From Paracoccaceae bacterium (GTDB lineage Bacteria > Pseudomonadota > Alphaproteobacteria > Rhodobacterales > Rhodobacteraceae), in the NCBI GenBank assembly GCA_007129775.1, contig SKUV01000389.1, forward strand, positions 1 to 24,532: a DNA stretch of 24,532 bases, in the 5' to 3' direction. Every line of letters begins with the position of its first letter. Within the stretch, counting starts at the first letter, position 1. Below are positions 1-8,502 of the stretch, one piece after another. A model generated the notes under the pieces. That model did not search any database. It was given only the letters and a program-made list of their open reading frames with translations, and was not told where the DNA came from. The translations under genes were made by a program, and so were the position numbers.

Positions 1-285
1 AGTGTGGCTGATCATCCTCTCAAACCAGCTATGGATCGTCGGCTTGGTAGGCCATTACCCCACCAACTACCTAATCCAACGCGGGCCGATCCTTTGCCGA
101 TAAATCTTTCCCCCGAAGGGCTCATACGGTATTACTCCCAGTTTCCCGAGGCTATTCCGTAGCAAAGGGCACGTTCCCACGCGTTACTCACCCGTCCGCC
201 GCTAAGTCCGAAGACTTCGCTCGACTTGCATGTGTTAGGCCTGCCGCCAGCGTTCGTTCTGAGCCAGGATCAAACTCTCAAGTTG
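1..285 (-). rRNA. rrs: 16S ribosomal RNA, 5' end (partial)
   Basis: The reverse complement begins with the conserved 16S 5' sequence (CAACTTGAGAGTTTGATCC), continues through the universal 27F site, and shows the GTGAGTAACGCGTGGGAA stretch and the helix ending near AGGATGATCAGCCACACT. Only about 285 bases of the roughly 1.45-kb gene are present; the rest lies beyond the left edge. The short V1 loop and the V2 sequence are typical of Rhodobacterales. The exact mature 5' base is set by similarity and may be off by a few bases. Confidence 0.97.
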
Positions 286-647
286 AAAGCCCCGAAAGGC
301 TATCCTTGACGTCCGAAAACCTGCACATCGTGCCCGGCCACTCACGTGACCAGGCGTCCCTGTCCGACATGCTCATGTCCCCAAAGAGAACAAAAGCCGC
401 CAAACAGTGAAGCTGACACCCCCATCATCGGTGCAATCAATCACACCTAGAGGGACGACATGCAAACCCCCAATACGTCGATCAAAACGTACCAGAACCG
501 CCCGCATGTCCCTTCAAATAAACAACAATGTCAAAGAGCGCAGGACGCAGAACCAAGCTCCGGCTTGCACCGGCCTACCCGAGGTTCCTGCCCAGAGGTT
601 TCGAAGTGCACGTTGCGGCTGGGCCGCTCCGTTCGCTTCGGAGGCTG
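286..647 (-). other. rRNA operon 5' leader
   Basis: This stretch lies between the probable rrn promoter and the mature 16S 5' end and carries no credible protein gene. Short open frames here have no family resemblance and no good ribosome binding site. It has lower GC patches and small hairpins, for example AAGC-TCCG-GCTT near 555-566 and CTCCG/CGGAG arms near 627-643, as expected of a transcribed, processed rRNA leader. The boxA-like motif lies inside it. The function is inferred from position. Confidence 0.7.
529..541 (-). promoter_or_regulatory. boxA-like antitermination motif of the rrn leader
   Basis: On the minus strand the sequence reads GCGCTCTTTGACA, close to the bacterial boxA core (TGCTCTTTA) bound by NusB/S10 to keep RNA polymerase resistant to termination on rRNA operons. 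It lies about 245 bases upstream of the 16S 5' end, inside the leader, where such elements are expected. Confidence 0.6.
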
Positions 648-676
648 TATCTAGGGAGAGTCGCCAGCAGGCACAA
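648..676 (-). promoter_or_regulatory. Candidate rrn promoter
   Basis: The minus strand shows TTGTGC (plus 671-676), a 17-base spacer, then TAGATA (plus 648-653). An A-rich tract (GGAAAAAAATTC, around plus 697-708) sits upstream and could act as an UP element, a usual feature of strong rRNA promoters. Transcription would start near 640 and give a leader of about 355 nt. Match to consensus is only partial, so this is a candidate. Confidence 0.45.
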
Positions 677-803
677 GAGGAAACTTTCGACTTCCCGAAT
701 TTTTTTCCGTCCCGCCTGCCGGGCGCACCTGATCCGCTGGCGCAGCCTTCTTCCTGTCGCACGCGGTTTCACCTCTGATTTCCACGCGAAACGAAGGCTG
801 GCG

Positions 804-832
804 TTGACTCTTGGCCCCATGCTGTCTTCTCT
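804..832 (+). promoter_or_regulatory. Weak candidate promoter for the TRAP operon
   Basis: TTGACT at 804-809 is a good -35 hexamer on the plus strand, but the matching -10 region 17 bases later (TTCTCT, 827-832) is poor. It lies about 70 bases upstream of the TAXI receptor start. It is the best promoter-like signal in the divergent region, but uncertain. Confidence 0.25.
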
Positions 833-901
833 TACATGTCGGTCGGTGTGCCCGCTTGGGTGCTCCGAAACGCGAAACAAAGGAGAACAGGAGGATACCT
901 G

Positions 902-1867
902 ATGAAACTGTCCTTGATGGGAGGCGCCGCTGCGCTCGGTCTGGTTGTCGGATCGGCCGCTTCGGCCCAGCAGACATTCATCTCGATCGGCACCGGCGGC
1001 GTTACCGGCGTCTATTACCCGGCTGGCGGCGCGATCTGCCGTCTTGTCAACCGCGACCGTGCCGAGCACGGGATTCGCTGCGGTGTCGAATCCACCGGCG
1101 GGTCGATCTTCAACATCAACGCCATCCGCGACGGCGAACTGGAATTCGGCATCGCCCAGTCCGACTGGCAGTTCCATGCCTTTGGCGGCACCTCGCGCTT
1201 CGAAGAGGACGGCCCGTTCGAGGAACTGCGCGCCGTCTTCTCGCTGCACCCCGAGCCGTTCACCGTGGTGGCCCGCGCGGACAGCGGCATCACCAACTTC
1301 GATGACTTGCCGGGCAACCGCGTGAACATCGGCAACCCGGGCTCGGGCCAGCGCGGCACCATGGAGGTCGTGATGGCCGAGATGGGCTGGGACATGGACA
1401 CCTTCAGCGTGGTGACCGAACTGCAAGCCGGCGAACAGGCCCAGGCGCTCTGCGACAACAACATCGACGCCATCGTCTACACCGTCGGCCACCCGTCGGG
1501 CGCGATCCAGGAGGCGACGACCGCCTGCGATACCGTGCTGGTGAACGTGGACAACGAAACCGTCCGCGCGCTCGTGGATGACCGCGATTACTACCGGATG
1601 GCGACGATCCCCGGCGGCATGTATCGCGGCACCGATGCCGACGTGACCACCTTTGGTGTGGGCGCGACCTTCGTGACCTCGGCCAATGTGCCCGAGGATG
1701 TCGTCTACGAGGTGACCAAGGCGATCTTCGAGAACCTGGAGATGTTCCAGTCGCTGCACCCGGCGCTCGCGACGCTGGACCCGGCGGAAATGGTGGCCGA
1801 CGGCCTGTCGGCCCCGCTGCATGACGGCGCGGTGCGGTATTTCCGCGAAGCCGGCCTGATGGACTGA
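902..1867 (+). CDS. TAXI-family TRAP transporter solute receptor
   Basis: This is a periplasmic substrate-binding protein of 321 residues for a TRAP transporter, a secondary, ion-gradient-driven importer. Residues 1-23 form a signal peptide ending ASA/QQ. They are followed by the family hallmark SIGTGGVTGVYYPAGGAICR (about 28-47), and then the expected Gly-rich binding-fold segments (for example ESTGGS, NPGSGQRGT). The ATG at 902 is chosen because an AGGAGG ribosome site lies at 889-894, while an in-frame upstream ATG at 836 would put about 22 charged residues before the signal peptide. It is the first gene of an operon with the fused permease and a Usp protein. TAXI receptors have been linked to dicarboxylates and glutamate-like compounds; the ligand cannot be read here. 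Confidence 0.93.
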   Translation: MKLSLMGGAAALGLVVGSAASAQQTFISIGTGGVTGVYYPAGGAICRLVNRDRAEHGIRCGVESTGGSIFNINAIRDGELEFGIAQSDWQFHAFGGTSRFEEDGPFEELRAVFSLHPEPFTVVARADSGITNFDDLPGNRVNIGNPGSGQRGTMEVVMAEMGWDMDTFSVVTELQAGEQAQALCDNNIDAIVYTVGHPSGAIQEATTACDTVLVNVDNETVRALVDDRDYYRMATIPGGMYRGTDADVTTFGVGATFVTSANVPEDVVYEVTKAIFENLEMFQSLHPALATLDPAEMVADGLSAPLHDGAVRYFREAGLMD

Positions 1868-1877
1868 TAGTCCCGCC

Positions 1878-1907
1878 GCGGGGGCCGCGCGGACGCGCGG
1901 CCCCCGC
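1878..1907 (+). promoter_or_regulatory. Strong intergenic hairpin between TRAP receptor and permease genes
   Basis: A perfect 13-bp GC-only stem (GCGGGGGCCGCGC, loop GGAC, then its complement) sits 11 bases after the receptor stop and about 50 bases before the permease start. No T-run follows, so it is unlikely to be a full intrinsic terminator. It more likely protects the receptor mRNA 3' end or causes partial termination, giving more receptor than permease. Confidence 0.7.
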
Positions 1908-1955
1908 GCCCTTCAAGAACACAAACAAAAAGCCGCAACAGGCCGGGGGATAAAG

Positions 1956-4679
1956 ATGTCGGGTCAGACCAGCGCCGGTAAAAGCGACGCGACCGCCGAT
2001 TCGAAGCGCAAGTTCAGCGACGACGAGTTGCAGGATCTCGTCAGCAGCGCCGATTCGGGGGCGCGCCAGCCACGCAACAAATTTGTGCTGCTGCTGATCT
2101 CCGTCGTGGCGTTGATGTGGTCGCTCTTTCAGATCTGGATCGCCGACCCGCAATTCTGGTTCGCCGGTCAGGCCAGCTGGGTGAGCGTGCTAAACTCCGA
2201 CCAGACGCGCCCGCTGCATCTGAGCTTCGCGCTGTTCCTCGCCTTTCTTGCCTATCCGGCCTTCAAGTCCTCGCCACGCAGCCATGTGCCGATCGTGGAC
2301 TGGATACTGGCCTTCACCGCGGCGGGCTCGGCGTTCTATGTGTTCTGGTTCTCGCGCGAGATTTCGGGCTCTGCGCGCGAGGGTCGGCTGATCCGCTGGG
2401 AGGTGGATTACAACATTCTCGGCTGGCAGATCGACACGATCATGCCGCAGGTCGTCGTCGGCACCGTTGGTATCGTGCTGCTGCTGGAGGCTTCGCGCCG
2501 CGCGCTCGGCCCGGCGCTGACGGTGGTCGGCGGGCTCTTTCTTGCCTATTCGTATTTCGGCACCGGCTGGCTGATTCCCGAACTGATCGAGCATTCGGGC
2601 CGGTCGTTCAACGGCATCATCAACACACAATGGTATGACACCAATGTGGGCGTGTTCGGCATTCCGCTGGGCGTGTCCACCGCCTTCGTCTTTCTGTTCG
2701 TGCTCTTCGGCTCGCTCTTGGACAAGGCCGGGGCGGGAAATTACTTCATCAAACTCGCCTTCGCCGGGCTGGGGCATTTGCGCGGCGGGCCGGCCAAAGC
2801 GGCTGTCGTTGGCTCGGGGATGACGGGCCTGATTTCCGGCTCGTCGATCGCCAATGTGGTGACCACCGGCACCTTCACGATCCCGCTGATGAAGCGTGTG
2901 GGCTTCAGCAGCGAAAAGGCCGGCGCTGTCGAGGTGGCCAGTTCGGTCAACGGCCAGATCATGCCTCCGGTCATGGGGGCCGCGGCCTTCCTCATGGTCG
3001 AGTTCATCGGCATTCCGTATCTCGACGTGATCAAGCACGCCTTCATCCCGGCGGTCATTTCCTACATCGCTCTGGTCTACATCGTCCATCTCGAAGCGCT
3101 GAAGAACGACATGCCGGCGCTCGGCGCATCGCGCAGCCTGTTGCAGATGTTTCTCAAGATCTTCGTCGGCTTCGCAGTCTCCGGCGTCGCCTTCTACGGG
3201 CTGGTGCAGGGCGTCGGCCTGTTGCAAAGCGCCGCACCGGCGATCTCGGGTCCGGTGCTTATCGCGGCCATCGTCGCGGCCTACATTGCCTGCATCGCCG
3301 TGGCCTCGAGCCGCCCGGATCTGGAACCGGACGACCCCCATGCGAAAAAGATCACGCTGCCGGTGATGAAAGAGGTCTTTCCGACCGGCATCCACTATCT
3401 GCTGCCGATTCTGCTGCTGATCTGGTTCCTGATGATCGAGCGGCAGTCCCCAACCAAGGCCGCCTTCTACGCGATCAGCATGATGCTGTTCATCATCCTC
3501 ACGCAGCGTCCGCTCAAGGTGCTGTTCCGCCGCTCCGGCAGCCTCGTGCAAGAGGCCCGTGCGGGGTTCGCCGACCTGATCGAAGGGCTGATCACCGGCG
3601 CGCGCAACATGATCTCCATCGGCGTTGCCACTGCGGCGGCGGGGATCATCGTGGGCACCGTGACCCGCACTCCCATCGGGACCGAGCTTGCCGGACTTGT
3701 GGAGGTTCTGTCCTTCGGCAACCTTTTCCTGATGCTGGTGTTGGTGGGGCTGTTCTCGCTCGTCCTTGGGCTGGGGCTGCCGACGACGGCGAATTACATC
3801 GTGGTTTCGTCGCTGATGGCCTCGGTGGTTGTCAGCCTCGGCGCGCAGGAGGGGCTGATCGTGCCGCTGATCGCGGCGCACCTCTTCGTCTTCTATTTCG
3901 GCATCATGGCAGATGTGACACCACCGGTAGGCCTTGCCAGTTTCGCCGCCGCCGCGGTGTCGGGCGGTGATCCGATCCGTACCGGCTTTACCGCGTTCTT
4001 CTACAGCCTGCGGACCGTCGCGCTGCCGTTCCTGTTCATCTACAACCCGGCGCTCATTCTCTACGGGATTGATTTGGGCACAGCCGAAGGGTTGATACAG
4101 GCCGCCGTCGTCTTCGTCACAGCGACCTTCGCGATGCTGCTGTTCGCGGCCGCCACGCAGGGCTATTTCCTCGCCCCGTCCTGGCGGATCGAATCGGCGG
4201 CGCTGCTTCTGGTGGCCTTCACCTTCTTCGTGCCGAACTTCTGGCTCGACCGTATCCAGCCACCGTTCGAGGACCGGCCACCGAACACACTCGAACAGGC
4301 GCTCGACGCGGCTCAGGTGGAAGACGAGTTGCGACTCGCCATCGAAGGGCCCGATTTCAACACCGGCAACCCCACCAGCCTGACCATCGTGATCAACATC
4401 ACCGAACCGGGCAGCGGTGCCGAACGGCTCGCCGACACCGGCCTTTTCCTGATGCCCGAAGGGGATCGCATGCTCATGGAAGAGCCGATGCCCGGCTCGC
4501 GCTATGACAGCCAGTTGCGGAGGTTCGATTTCTACGACTTCGACCAACCGGTTGAAATCGTCAGCGTCCAGGTGCCGGCGGACCGCTGGCCTCAGGAGAT
4601 CTTCTATCTTCCGGCGTTGCTTCTGCTGCTCCTTGTGATCGCCTCACAGCGCCGGCGGCAGACGAAACCCGCCTTCTGA
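1956..4679 (+). CDS. Fused TRAP transporter permease (DctQM-type, TAXI system) with DUF3394-like C-terminus
   Basis: At 907 residues this is the fused small (DctQ-like, 4 TM) and large (DctM-like, 12 TM) TRAP membrane subunits usual for TAXI systems. After a hydrophilic N-terminus (1-45), hydrophobic helices run from about 45 to 780. The large-subunit part carries GSGMTGLISGSSIANVVTTG (about 287-306) and GLGLPTTANYIVVSS, both typical DctM-type signatures. Residues about 770-890 form a mostly soluble segment ending in a last TM helix (YLPALLLLLLVIA), which fits the DUF3394 extension seen on such permeases. The start has a GGGGGA ribosome site at 1945-1950. It moves the TAXI-receptor ligand across the inner membrane using an ion gradient. 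Confidence 0.93.
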   Translation: MSGQTSAGKSDATADSKRKFSDDELQDLVSSADSGARQPRNKFVLLLISVVALMWSLFQIWIADPQFWFAGQASWVSVLNSDQTRPLHLSFALFLAFLAYPAFKSSPRSHVPIVDWILAFTAAGSAFYVFWFSREISGSAREGRLIRWEVDYNILGWQIDTIMPQVVVGTVGIVLLLEASRRALGPALTVVGGLFLAYSYFGTGWLIPELIEHSGRSFNGIINTQWYDTNVGVFGIPLGVSTAFVFLFVLFGSLLDKAGAGNYFIKLAFAGLGHLRGGPAKAAVVGSGMTGLISGSSIANVVTTGTFTIPLMKRVGFSSEKAGAVEVASSVNGQIMPPVMGAAAFLMVEFIGIPYLDVIKHAFIPAVISYIALVYIVHLEALKNDMPALGASRSLLQMFLKIFVGFAVSGVAFYGLVQGVGLLQSAAPAISGPVLIAAIVAAYIACIAVASSRPDLEPDDPHAKKITLPVMKEVFPTGIHYLLPILLLIWFLMIERQSPTKAAFYAISMMLFIILTQRPLKVLFRRSGSLVQEARAGFADLIEGLITGARNMISIGVATAAAGIIVGTVTRTPIGTELAGLVEVLSFGNLFLMLVLVGLFSLVLGLGLPTTANYIVVSSLMASVVVSLGAQEGLIVPLIAAHLFVFYFGIMADVTPPVGLASFAAAAVSGGDPIRTGFTAFFYSLRTVALPFLFIYNPALILYGIDLGTAEGLIQAAVVFVTATFAMLLFAAATQGYFLAPSWRIESAALLLVAFTFFVPNFWLDRIQPPFEDRPPNTLEQALDAAQVEDELRLAIEGPDFNTGNPTSLTIVINITEPGSGAERLADTGLFLMPEGDRMLMEEPMPGSRYDSQLRRFDFYDFDQPVEIVSVQVPADRWPQEIFYLPALLLLLLVIASQRRRQTKPAF

Positions 4680-4693
4680 GGAGGAAAGGCGCC

Positions 4694-5119
4694 ATGAAGA
4701 ACATCCTGCTCCCCGTCGATCTGGCTGACAGCAAAAGCTGGTCGCTCGCGCTCAATGTCGCGCTCGATCAGGTTCGACAGCACGGCGCGACGCTGCATGT
4801 TGTCACCGTGCTGCCGGATTTCGGCATGTCGGTGGTCAGCGGCTATTTCGGGGCCGATTACGAAAAGCTCGCGCTCAAAGGCATCGGTGACGACTTGCAG
4901 GCCTGGGTGGCCGAGAATGTGCCCGAGGATGTGCAGGTCCGGCCCCATGTGCTGCACGGCTCTATCTATGACGAAATCCTGCGCGCGGCCGACAAGCTGG
5001 ATGTCGATCTGATCGTGATCGGCTCGCACCGACCCGAGTTGAAAGACTACCTTCTCGGCCCGAACGCCGCCCGGGTGGTGCGCCACGCCCGCCAGTCGGT
5101 CTATGTGGTGCGCGGCTGA
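4694..5119 (+). CDS. Universal stress protein (UspA family), TRAP-linked
   Basis: A 141-residue single-domain Usp starting MKNILLPVDL with conserved Asp9. The nucleotide-binding tail reads IGSHRPELKDYLLGPNAARV (109-128), where the second Gly of the usual G-2X-G-9X-G(S/T) motif is Arg. It starts 14 bases after the permease stop with a GGAGGA ribosome site, so it is almost certainly co-transcribed. The arrangement matches TeaD, the ATP-binding Usp that modulates the TeaABC TRAP ectoine transporter of Halomonas. A similar regulatory role here is inferred from context only. Confidence 0.9.
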   Translation: MKNILLPVDLADSKSWSLALNVALDQVRQHGATLHVVTVLPDFGMSVVSGYFGADYEKLALKGIGDDLQAWVAENVPEDVQVRPHVLHGSIYDEILRAADKLDVDLIVIGSHRPELKDYLLGPNAARVVRHARQSVYVVRG

Positions 5120-5140
5120 CCCCGACGCAGCGGCAGCGGC

Positions 5141-6439
5141 TCAGTCGGGTGACCTGCCGGTATCGCGCCGGGGGGCTGCCTGTTGCGCCTCCACCTCCGC
5201 GGTATCGGGGATGCGTATCCGGAACGCGCCCGCAAGCATCGTGCCACCGATGACAAAGAAGATACCCACAACGCCGGTCAGCCCGGCCACGGCCGCAAAA
5301 CTGAGCGGTGCGAGCACTTGCGTGATCCGGTTGATCGACAGCCGAAAGCCCAGCACCTCACCGACCTTGTCGCGCGGAGCGAGGTTGATGCTGGTGGTCA
5401 TCGCCAACGGCTGACCCAGCCCCAGCGACAGCCCCAGAGCCAGCGACAGCGCCGCCAGCAGCCGTATGTCCGCGCTCAGCGGCATGGCCAGAAAGAACAG
5501 CCCGCTCGCCACGACGGTCACGAGAATGACGAGGTTCTTGCCGAACATTCGCGCCAGCGGGAGCATGAAGACCCGCACAGCCACAGCGCCGGCATTGTGT
5601 AGCGCGATCATCGCGCCGATCACCGTCGCCGACATGCCCACCTGTATGGCGTAGAGCGGGAAATAAGCGATGTAGAGGTCCTTTCCCATCAGCACGAGCG
5701 CGCTGATCAGAAAGCTGCGGCCCAGATAGGGGTGATAGCCGAACACTCTCAGGGGCGCGAAACCGCTCTGGCCCGCCGGCCCGGGGGCCGGATCGGTTCC
5801 CGCCTTCGCAGCACGCCGTCTGCCCTCCTCGCGCAGCAGGAACAGCAGCGGAACGCTGGCGCAAAGCGACACGATCGCCAGAACCGAAAACGCCACCAGA
5901 AAACCCAGCGTATCGCCGATAAGCCCGGCGACCGGTGGCCCGACAAGCCCCCCCAGCGCGACACACATGGTAAGCTGCGCGACGTTCCGCTCGCGCTGCC
6001 TCAGATCGCCCGAAAGCTGGCCTGCGAACTTCTGCCCGGCAAGGATGTAGCCCGTCATCCCGCTGCCGGCGATCAATTGCGACAGGTAGAGCCCGGTCCT
6101 GTCCGGAAAAAGCGCCGGCAGCAACAGCCCGAAGGCCGTCACCGCCGTGCTTGCGATCATCGCCCCTATGCTGCCGCGGCGGTCGAGCCATCGGCCATAG
6201 GTCGTGGTCAGGAAGGCCGAGACCAGCGCGAACACCGCCACCAGCACCCCAAGCTCGGCCGCGCCGATGCCCAGTGTTACGCCGTGCAGGGGCACGAGCG
6301 GGCGGGTGCCTGCCACGCCGGTGATGAAGATGAAGGTCGCAACGGCAGCGATACGGGCCGGCCCGATCCGGGAAAGAAGGCTGGTCAAGGGCGCCCCCGG
6401 GGTGTCTTGCGACGGCCGGGCCGCGCATCGCCCCGACAT
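5141..6439 (-). CDS. Major facilitator superfamily transporter
   Basis: A 432-residue protein with about 12 hydrophobic helices in two halves split by a basic, Pro/Ala-rich cytoplasmic loop (LREEGRRRAAKAG, mid-protein). The MFS motif A variant GRWLDRRGS lies after TM2. The ATG at 6439 is chosen since upstream codons read as low-complexity Arg/Pro sequence overlapping bioM. A TTG at 6388, just before TM1, is an alternative; neither has a strong ribosome site. It converges on the Usp gene (22-base gap) and diverges from bioM. It is probably a drug or metabolite exporter, but substrate and direction cannot be assigned. Confidence 0.85.
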   Translation of the reverse strand: MSGRCAARPSQDTPGAPLTSLLSRIGPARIAAVATFIFITGVAGTRPLVPLHGVTLGIGAAELGVLVAVFALVSAFLTTTYGRWLDRRGSIGAMIASTAVTAFGLLLPALFPDRTGLYLSQLIAGSGMTGYILAGQKFAGQLSGDLRQRERNVAQLTMCVALGGLVGPPVAGLIGDTLGFLVAFSVLAIVSLCASVPLLFLLREEGRRRAAKAGTDPAPGPAGQSGFAPLRVFGYHPYLGRSFLISALVLMGKDLYIAYFPLYAIQVGMSATVIGAMIALHNAGAVAVRVFMLPLARMFGKNLVILVTVVASGLFFLAMPLSADIRLLAALSLALGLSLGLGQPLAMTTSINLAPRDKVGEVLGFRLSINRITQVLAPLSFAAVAGLTGVVGIFFVIGGTMLAGAFRIRIPDTAEVEAQQAAPRRDTGRSPD

Positions 6440-6590
6440 CGCGCAGACAATTGCCCGAGGGCGGGGCGGGGTCAATGCCCGCACACAGCCAGCCCCGCGC
6501 CACAGACGGGCCACTTCCCTTGCGAGGGCGGGTAAAGCAGTATAGCGCAAGCCCTCTGTCGCGCCGGAGAATTTGGCAGGACTCCCGCCC

Positions 6591-7325
6591 ATGACCACAC
6601 ACCGCCCGATGACGGACGTGCCCGGTATCACACTCCACTCGGCCGAAGTGTTCCGCAACGGCGCGCGGGTGCTCGGCCCCCTGTCGCTTCGCCTGCAAGC
6701 GCGGAGGGTCGGGATCGTCGGCCGCAACGGTTCGGGAAAATCCAGCCTCCTGCGCCTGTTGGCCGGATTGTCGCACGCCGATGCGGGACAGGTGCGCGTC
6801 TGCGGCATCGACCCGGCGGCCGACCGCGCGGCGGCAATCCGCACCCTCGGAATCCTGTTTCAGAACCCAGATCACCAGATCATCTTTCCCACCGTAGCCG
6901 AGGAACTCGCCTTCGGCCTCGAACAGATCGGCCTTGACCGGGCAAAGGCGCAGGCAAGTGCGGCCGAAGTGCTCGCGCGCCACGGCCGCGACGACTGGGC
7001 CGAGCGTCAGGTGCAGACCCTGTCCGAAGGGCAGCGCCGCTGGCTGTGCCTGATGGCGGTTCTGGCGATGGCACCGCAGGTGCTGTTGCTCGACGAGCCC
7101 TTTGCGGGGCTGGATATTCCTACGATCATGGGGCTTCAGGCCACCTTTGCGCGCCTGCCGCAGACCCTTGTCACAGTCGCCCATGATCCGGCGCATCTGC
7201 AGGGCTGCGACCAACTTGTCTGGCTCGAGGCCGGCTGCCTCGCCATGGTGGGGTCGCCCGATACGGTCCTGCCGGCCTACCTGGCCGAAATGCACCGGCA
7301 GGGCGCGGCGGAGGGGCCGTGCTGA
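6591..7325 (+). CDS. bioM: Biotin ECF transporter ATPase BioM
   Basis: A 244-residue ABC ATPase of the energy-coupling-factor type that drives biotin uptake with BioN and BioY. Walker A GRNGSGKS is at 44-51, Q-loop Gln91 in FQNPDHQ (the ECF-typical form), signature LSEGQ at 144-148 (Glu replaces the usual second Gly), Walker B VLLLDE at 164-169, D-loop FAGLD, and switch His198. ATG 6591 is preferred, with GGCAGG about 10 bases upstream. A TTG at 6573 and an ATG at 6609 are alternatives. It overlaps bioN by 7 bases. I saw no clear BioR operator (TTATCTATAA-like) upstream. Confidence 0.93.
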   Translation: MTTHRPMTDVPGITLHSAEVFRNGARVLGPLSLRLQARRVGIVGRNGSGKSSLLRLLAGLSHADAGQVRVCGIDPAADRAAAIRTLGILFQNPDHQIIFPTVAEELAFGLEQIGLDRAKAQASAAEVLARHGRDDWAERQVQTLSEGQRRWLCLMAVLAMAPQVLLLDEPFAGLDIPTIMGLQATFARLPQTLVTVAHDPAHLQGCDQLVWLEAGCLAMVGSPDTVLPAYLAEMHRQGAAEGPC

Positions 7326-7948
7326 CGCTGGCGATCCCCGGGCCGTCATGGGCGCATCGTCTGGGCGCGGGGGCAAAGCTCGCTGCGCTTTTCGCGGCCA
7401 TGCTCGTGGCGCTGCAGATCAGCGCGCTGCCGGTTCTCGGGGCCGCGCTTGGCGGCGTGCTGGCGCTTTACCTCAGCCTCGGCCGGCGGGCATGGCGCCC
7501 CGGGTTGCAGGGCATGCGGCCGCTGATCTGGCTCGTGGTGCTGGTGGTCGCCTTTCATGCGGTCGTTTCGGACGTGGCAACGGGCCTTGCCATGGCGCTG
7601 CGCATCCTCGTGATGGTCGGTCTGGCCAATTTCATCACCCTGACCACCCCGACATCCGAGTTGATCGCCACGGTCACGCACATCGCGACCCCCCTGCGCC
7701 ACCTTGGCCTGAACCCGCGCGCTCTCGGGCTCGCGATGGCACTCTTTCTGCGCTACATCCCTGTCCTGCGGGCGCGAGCCGCTGCGCTTGGCCTCGCATG
7801 GCGGGCCCGGTCACAACGCCGGCCGGGGCCACGGATCGTCGTGCCACTGGTGCTGAGCACCCTTGACGATGCCGATCATCTTTCGGATGCATTGCGAGCG
7901 CGGGGCGGGATCAACCCGCCGGCGCATCAAGCGGAGACCGATGCATGA
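7319..7948 (+). CDS. bioN: Biotin ECF transporter transmembrane protein BioN (EcfT)
   Basis: A 209-residue membrane protein with several TM helices in its first two thirds. Its C-terminal cytoplasmic part carries the two coupling-helix signatures of EcfT proteins: Ala-Arg-Ser at 163-165 (WRARSQRR) and Ala-Arg-Gly at 194-196 (LRARGGI), which contact the ATPases. The GTG start at 7319 lies inside the end of bioM and is preceded by GGAGGGG. Its stop overlaps the bioY ATG as ATGA. Length and order match alphaproteobacterial bioMNY operons. Confidence 0.92.
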   Translation: MLTLAIPGPSWAHRLGAGAKLAALFAAMLVALQISALPVLGAALGGVLALYLSLGRRAWRPGLQGMRPLIWLVVLVVAFHAVVSDVATGLAMALRILVMVGLANFITLTTPTSELIATVTHIATPLRHLGLNPRALGLAMALFLRYIPVLRARAAALGLAWRARSQRRPGPRIVVPLVLSTLDDADHLSDALRARGGINPPAHQAETDA

Positions 7949-8499
7949 CCATCGAACGCGGCCTTGTGCTGATCGCCCTTTTCGCCGCGCTTATTGCAGT
8001 GCTGGGGCTGATCCCGCCAATCCCGCTGGGCGCGGGCGTCCCGGTTTCGGCGCAGAGCCTTGGCGTGATGCTGTGCGGCACGGTGCTGGGTGCGCGGCGC
8101 GGGGGGCTCGCGGTGCTGCTTTTTCTGGCGATGGTGGCGGTGGGGCTGCCGGTTCTGGCCGGCGGTCGCGGGGGGCTCGGGGTCTTTACCTCGCCGACCG
8201 GTGGCTTCCTGATCGGCTTTCTTCCGGCGGCCTATGTCACCGGGCTGATCGCGCAGGGCTGGCGCGGTGTGCCCGCGTGGCTTTCAGCGGCGACCGGCGC
8301 GTTCGTCGGCGGTGTAATCGTTCTTTATGCCTTCGGCATGTTGGGGCTGATGCTGCTCGTATCCTTCGGCCCGATGCAGGCGCTGCTGGCGGTCACCCCG
8401 TTCCTGCTGGGTGATTCCATCAAGATCGCGGTCGCAGCGGCGCTGACCCATGCGATCCTGCGCGCCCGTCCCGACCTGCGCAGCGCCTCTCGCCGCTGA
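7945..8499 (+). CDS. bioY: Biotin-binding S component BioY
   Basis: A 184-residue, about six-TM substrate-binding subunit of the biotin ECF transporter. The hallmark region GVFTSPTGGFLIGFLPAAYV (79-98) and the preceding GLPVLAGGRGG (67-77) are characteristic of BioY. It starts at the ATGA overlap with bioN, so the three subunits are translationally coupled. The next gene converges 3 bases after its stop, with no obvious terminator in between. Confidence 0.95.
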   Translation: MTIERGLVLIALFAALIAVLGLIPPIPLGAGVPVSAQSLGVMLCGTVLGARRGGLAVLLFLAMVAVGLPVLAGGRGGLGVFTSPTGGFLIGFLPAAYVTGLIAQGWRGVPAWLSAATGAFVGGVIVLYAFGMLGLMLLVSFGPMQALLAVTPFLLGDSIKIAVAAALTHAILRARPDLRSASRR

Positions 8500-8502
8500 G
8501 GC

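Noticed and set aside
575..1822. Open frame of 415 codons antisense to the TAXI receptor and rrn leader
   Set aside because: Low-complexity, His/Arg-rich product, no ribosome site, and it crosses the rRNA promoter and a clear receptor gene.
2190..4547. Long open frame (785 codons) antisense to the TRAP permease
   Set aside because: Its translation is rich in His, Arg, Asp, Glu and Gln with no recognisable domain, as expected from the antisense frame of a GC-rich gene, while the plus strand encodes a complete permease.
5121..5149. CCCGAC/GTCGGG inverted repeat between the convergent Usp and MFS genes as a terminator
   Set aside because: Only a 6-bp stem with a 17-base loop, no T-run on either side, and it overlaps the MFS stop codon.
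6440..6590. Possible BioR operator upstream of bioM
   Set aside because: No TTATCTATAA-like sequence is present; the only AT patch (AGTATAGCG near 6539) does not match the motif.
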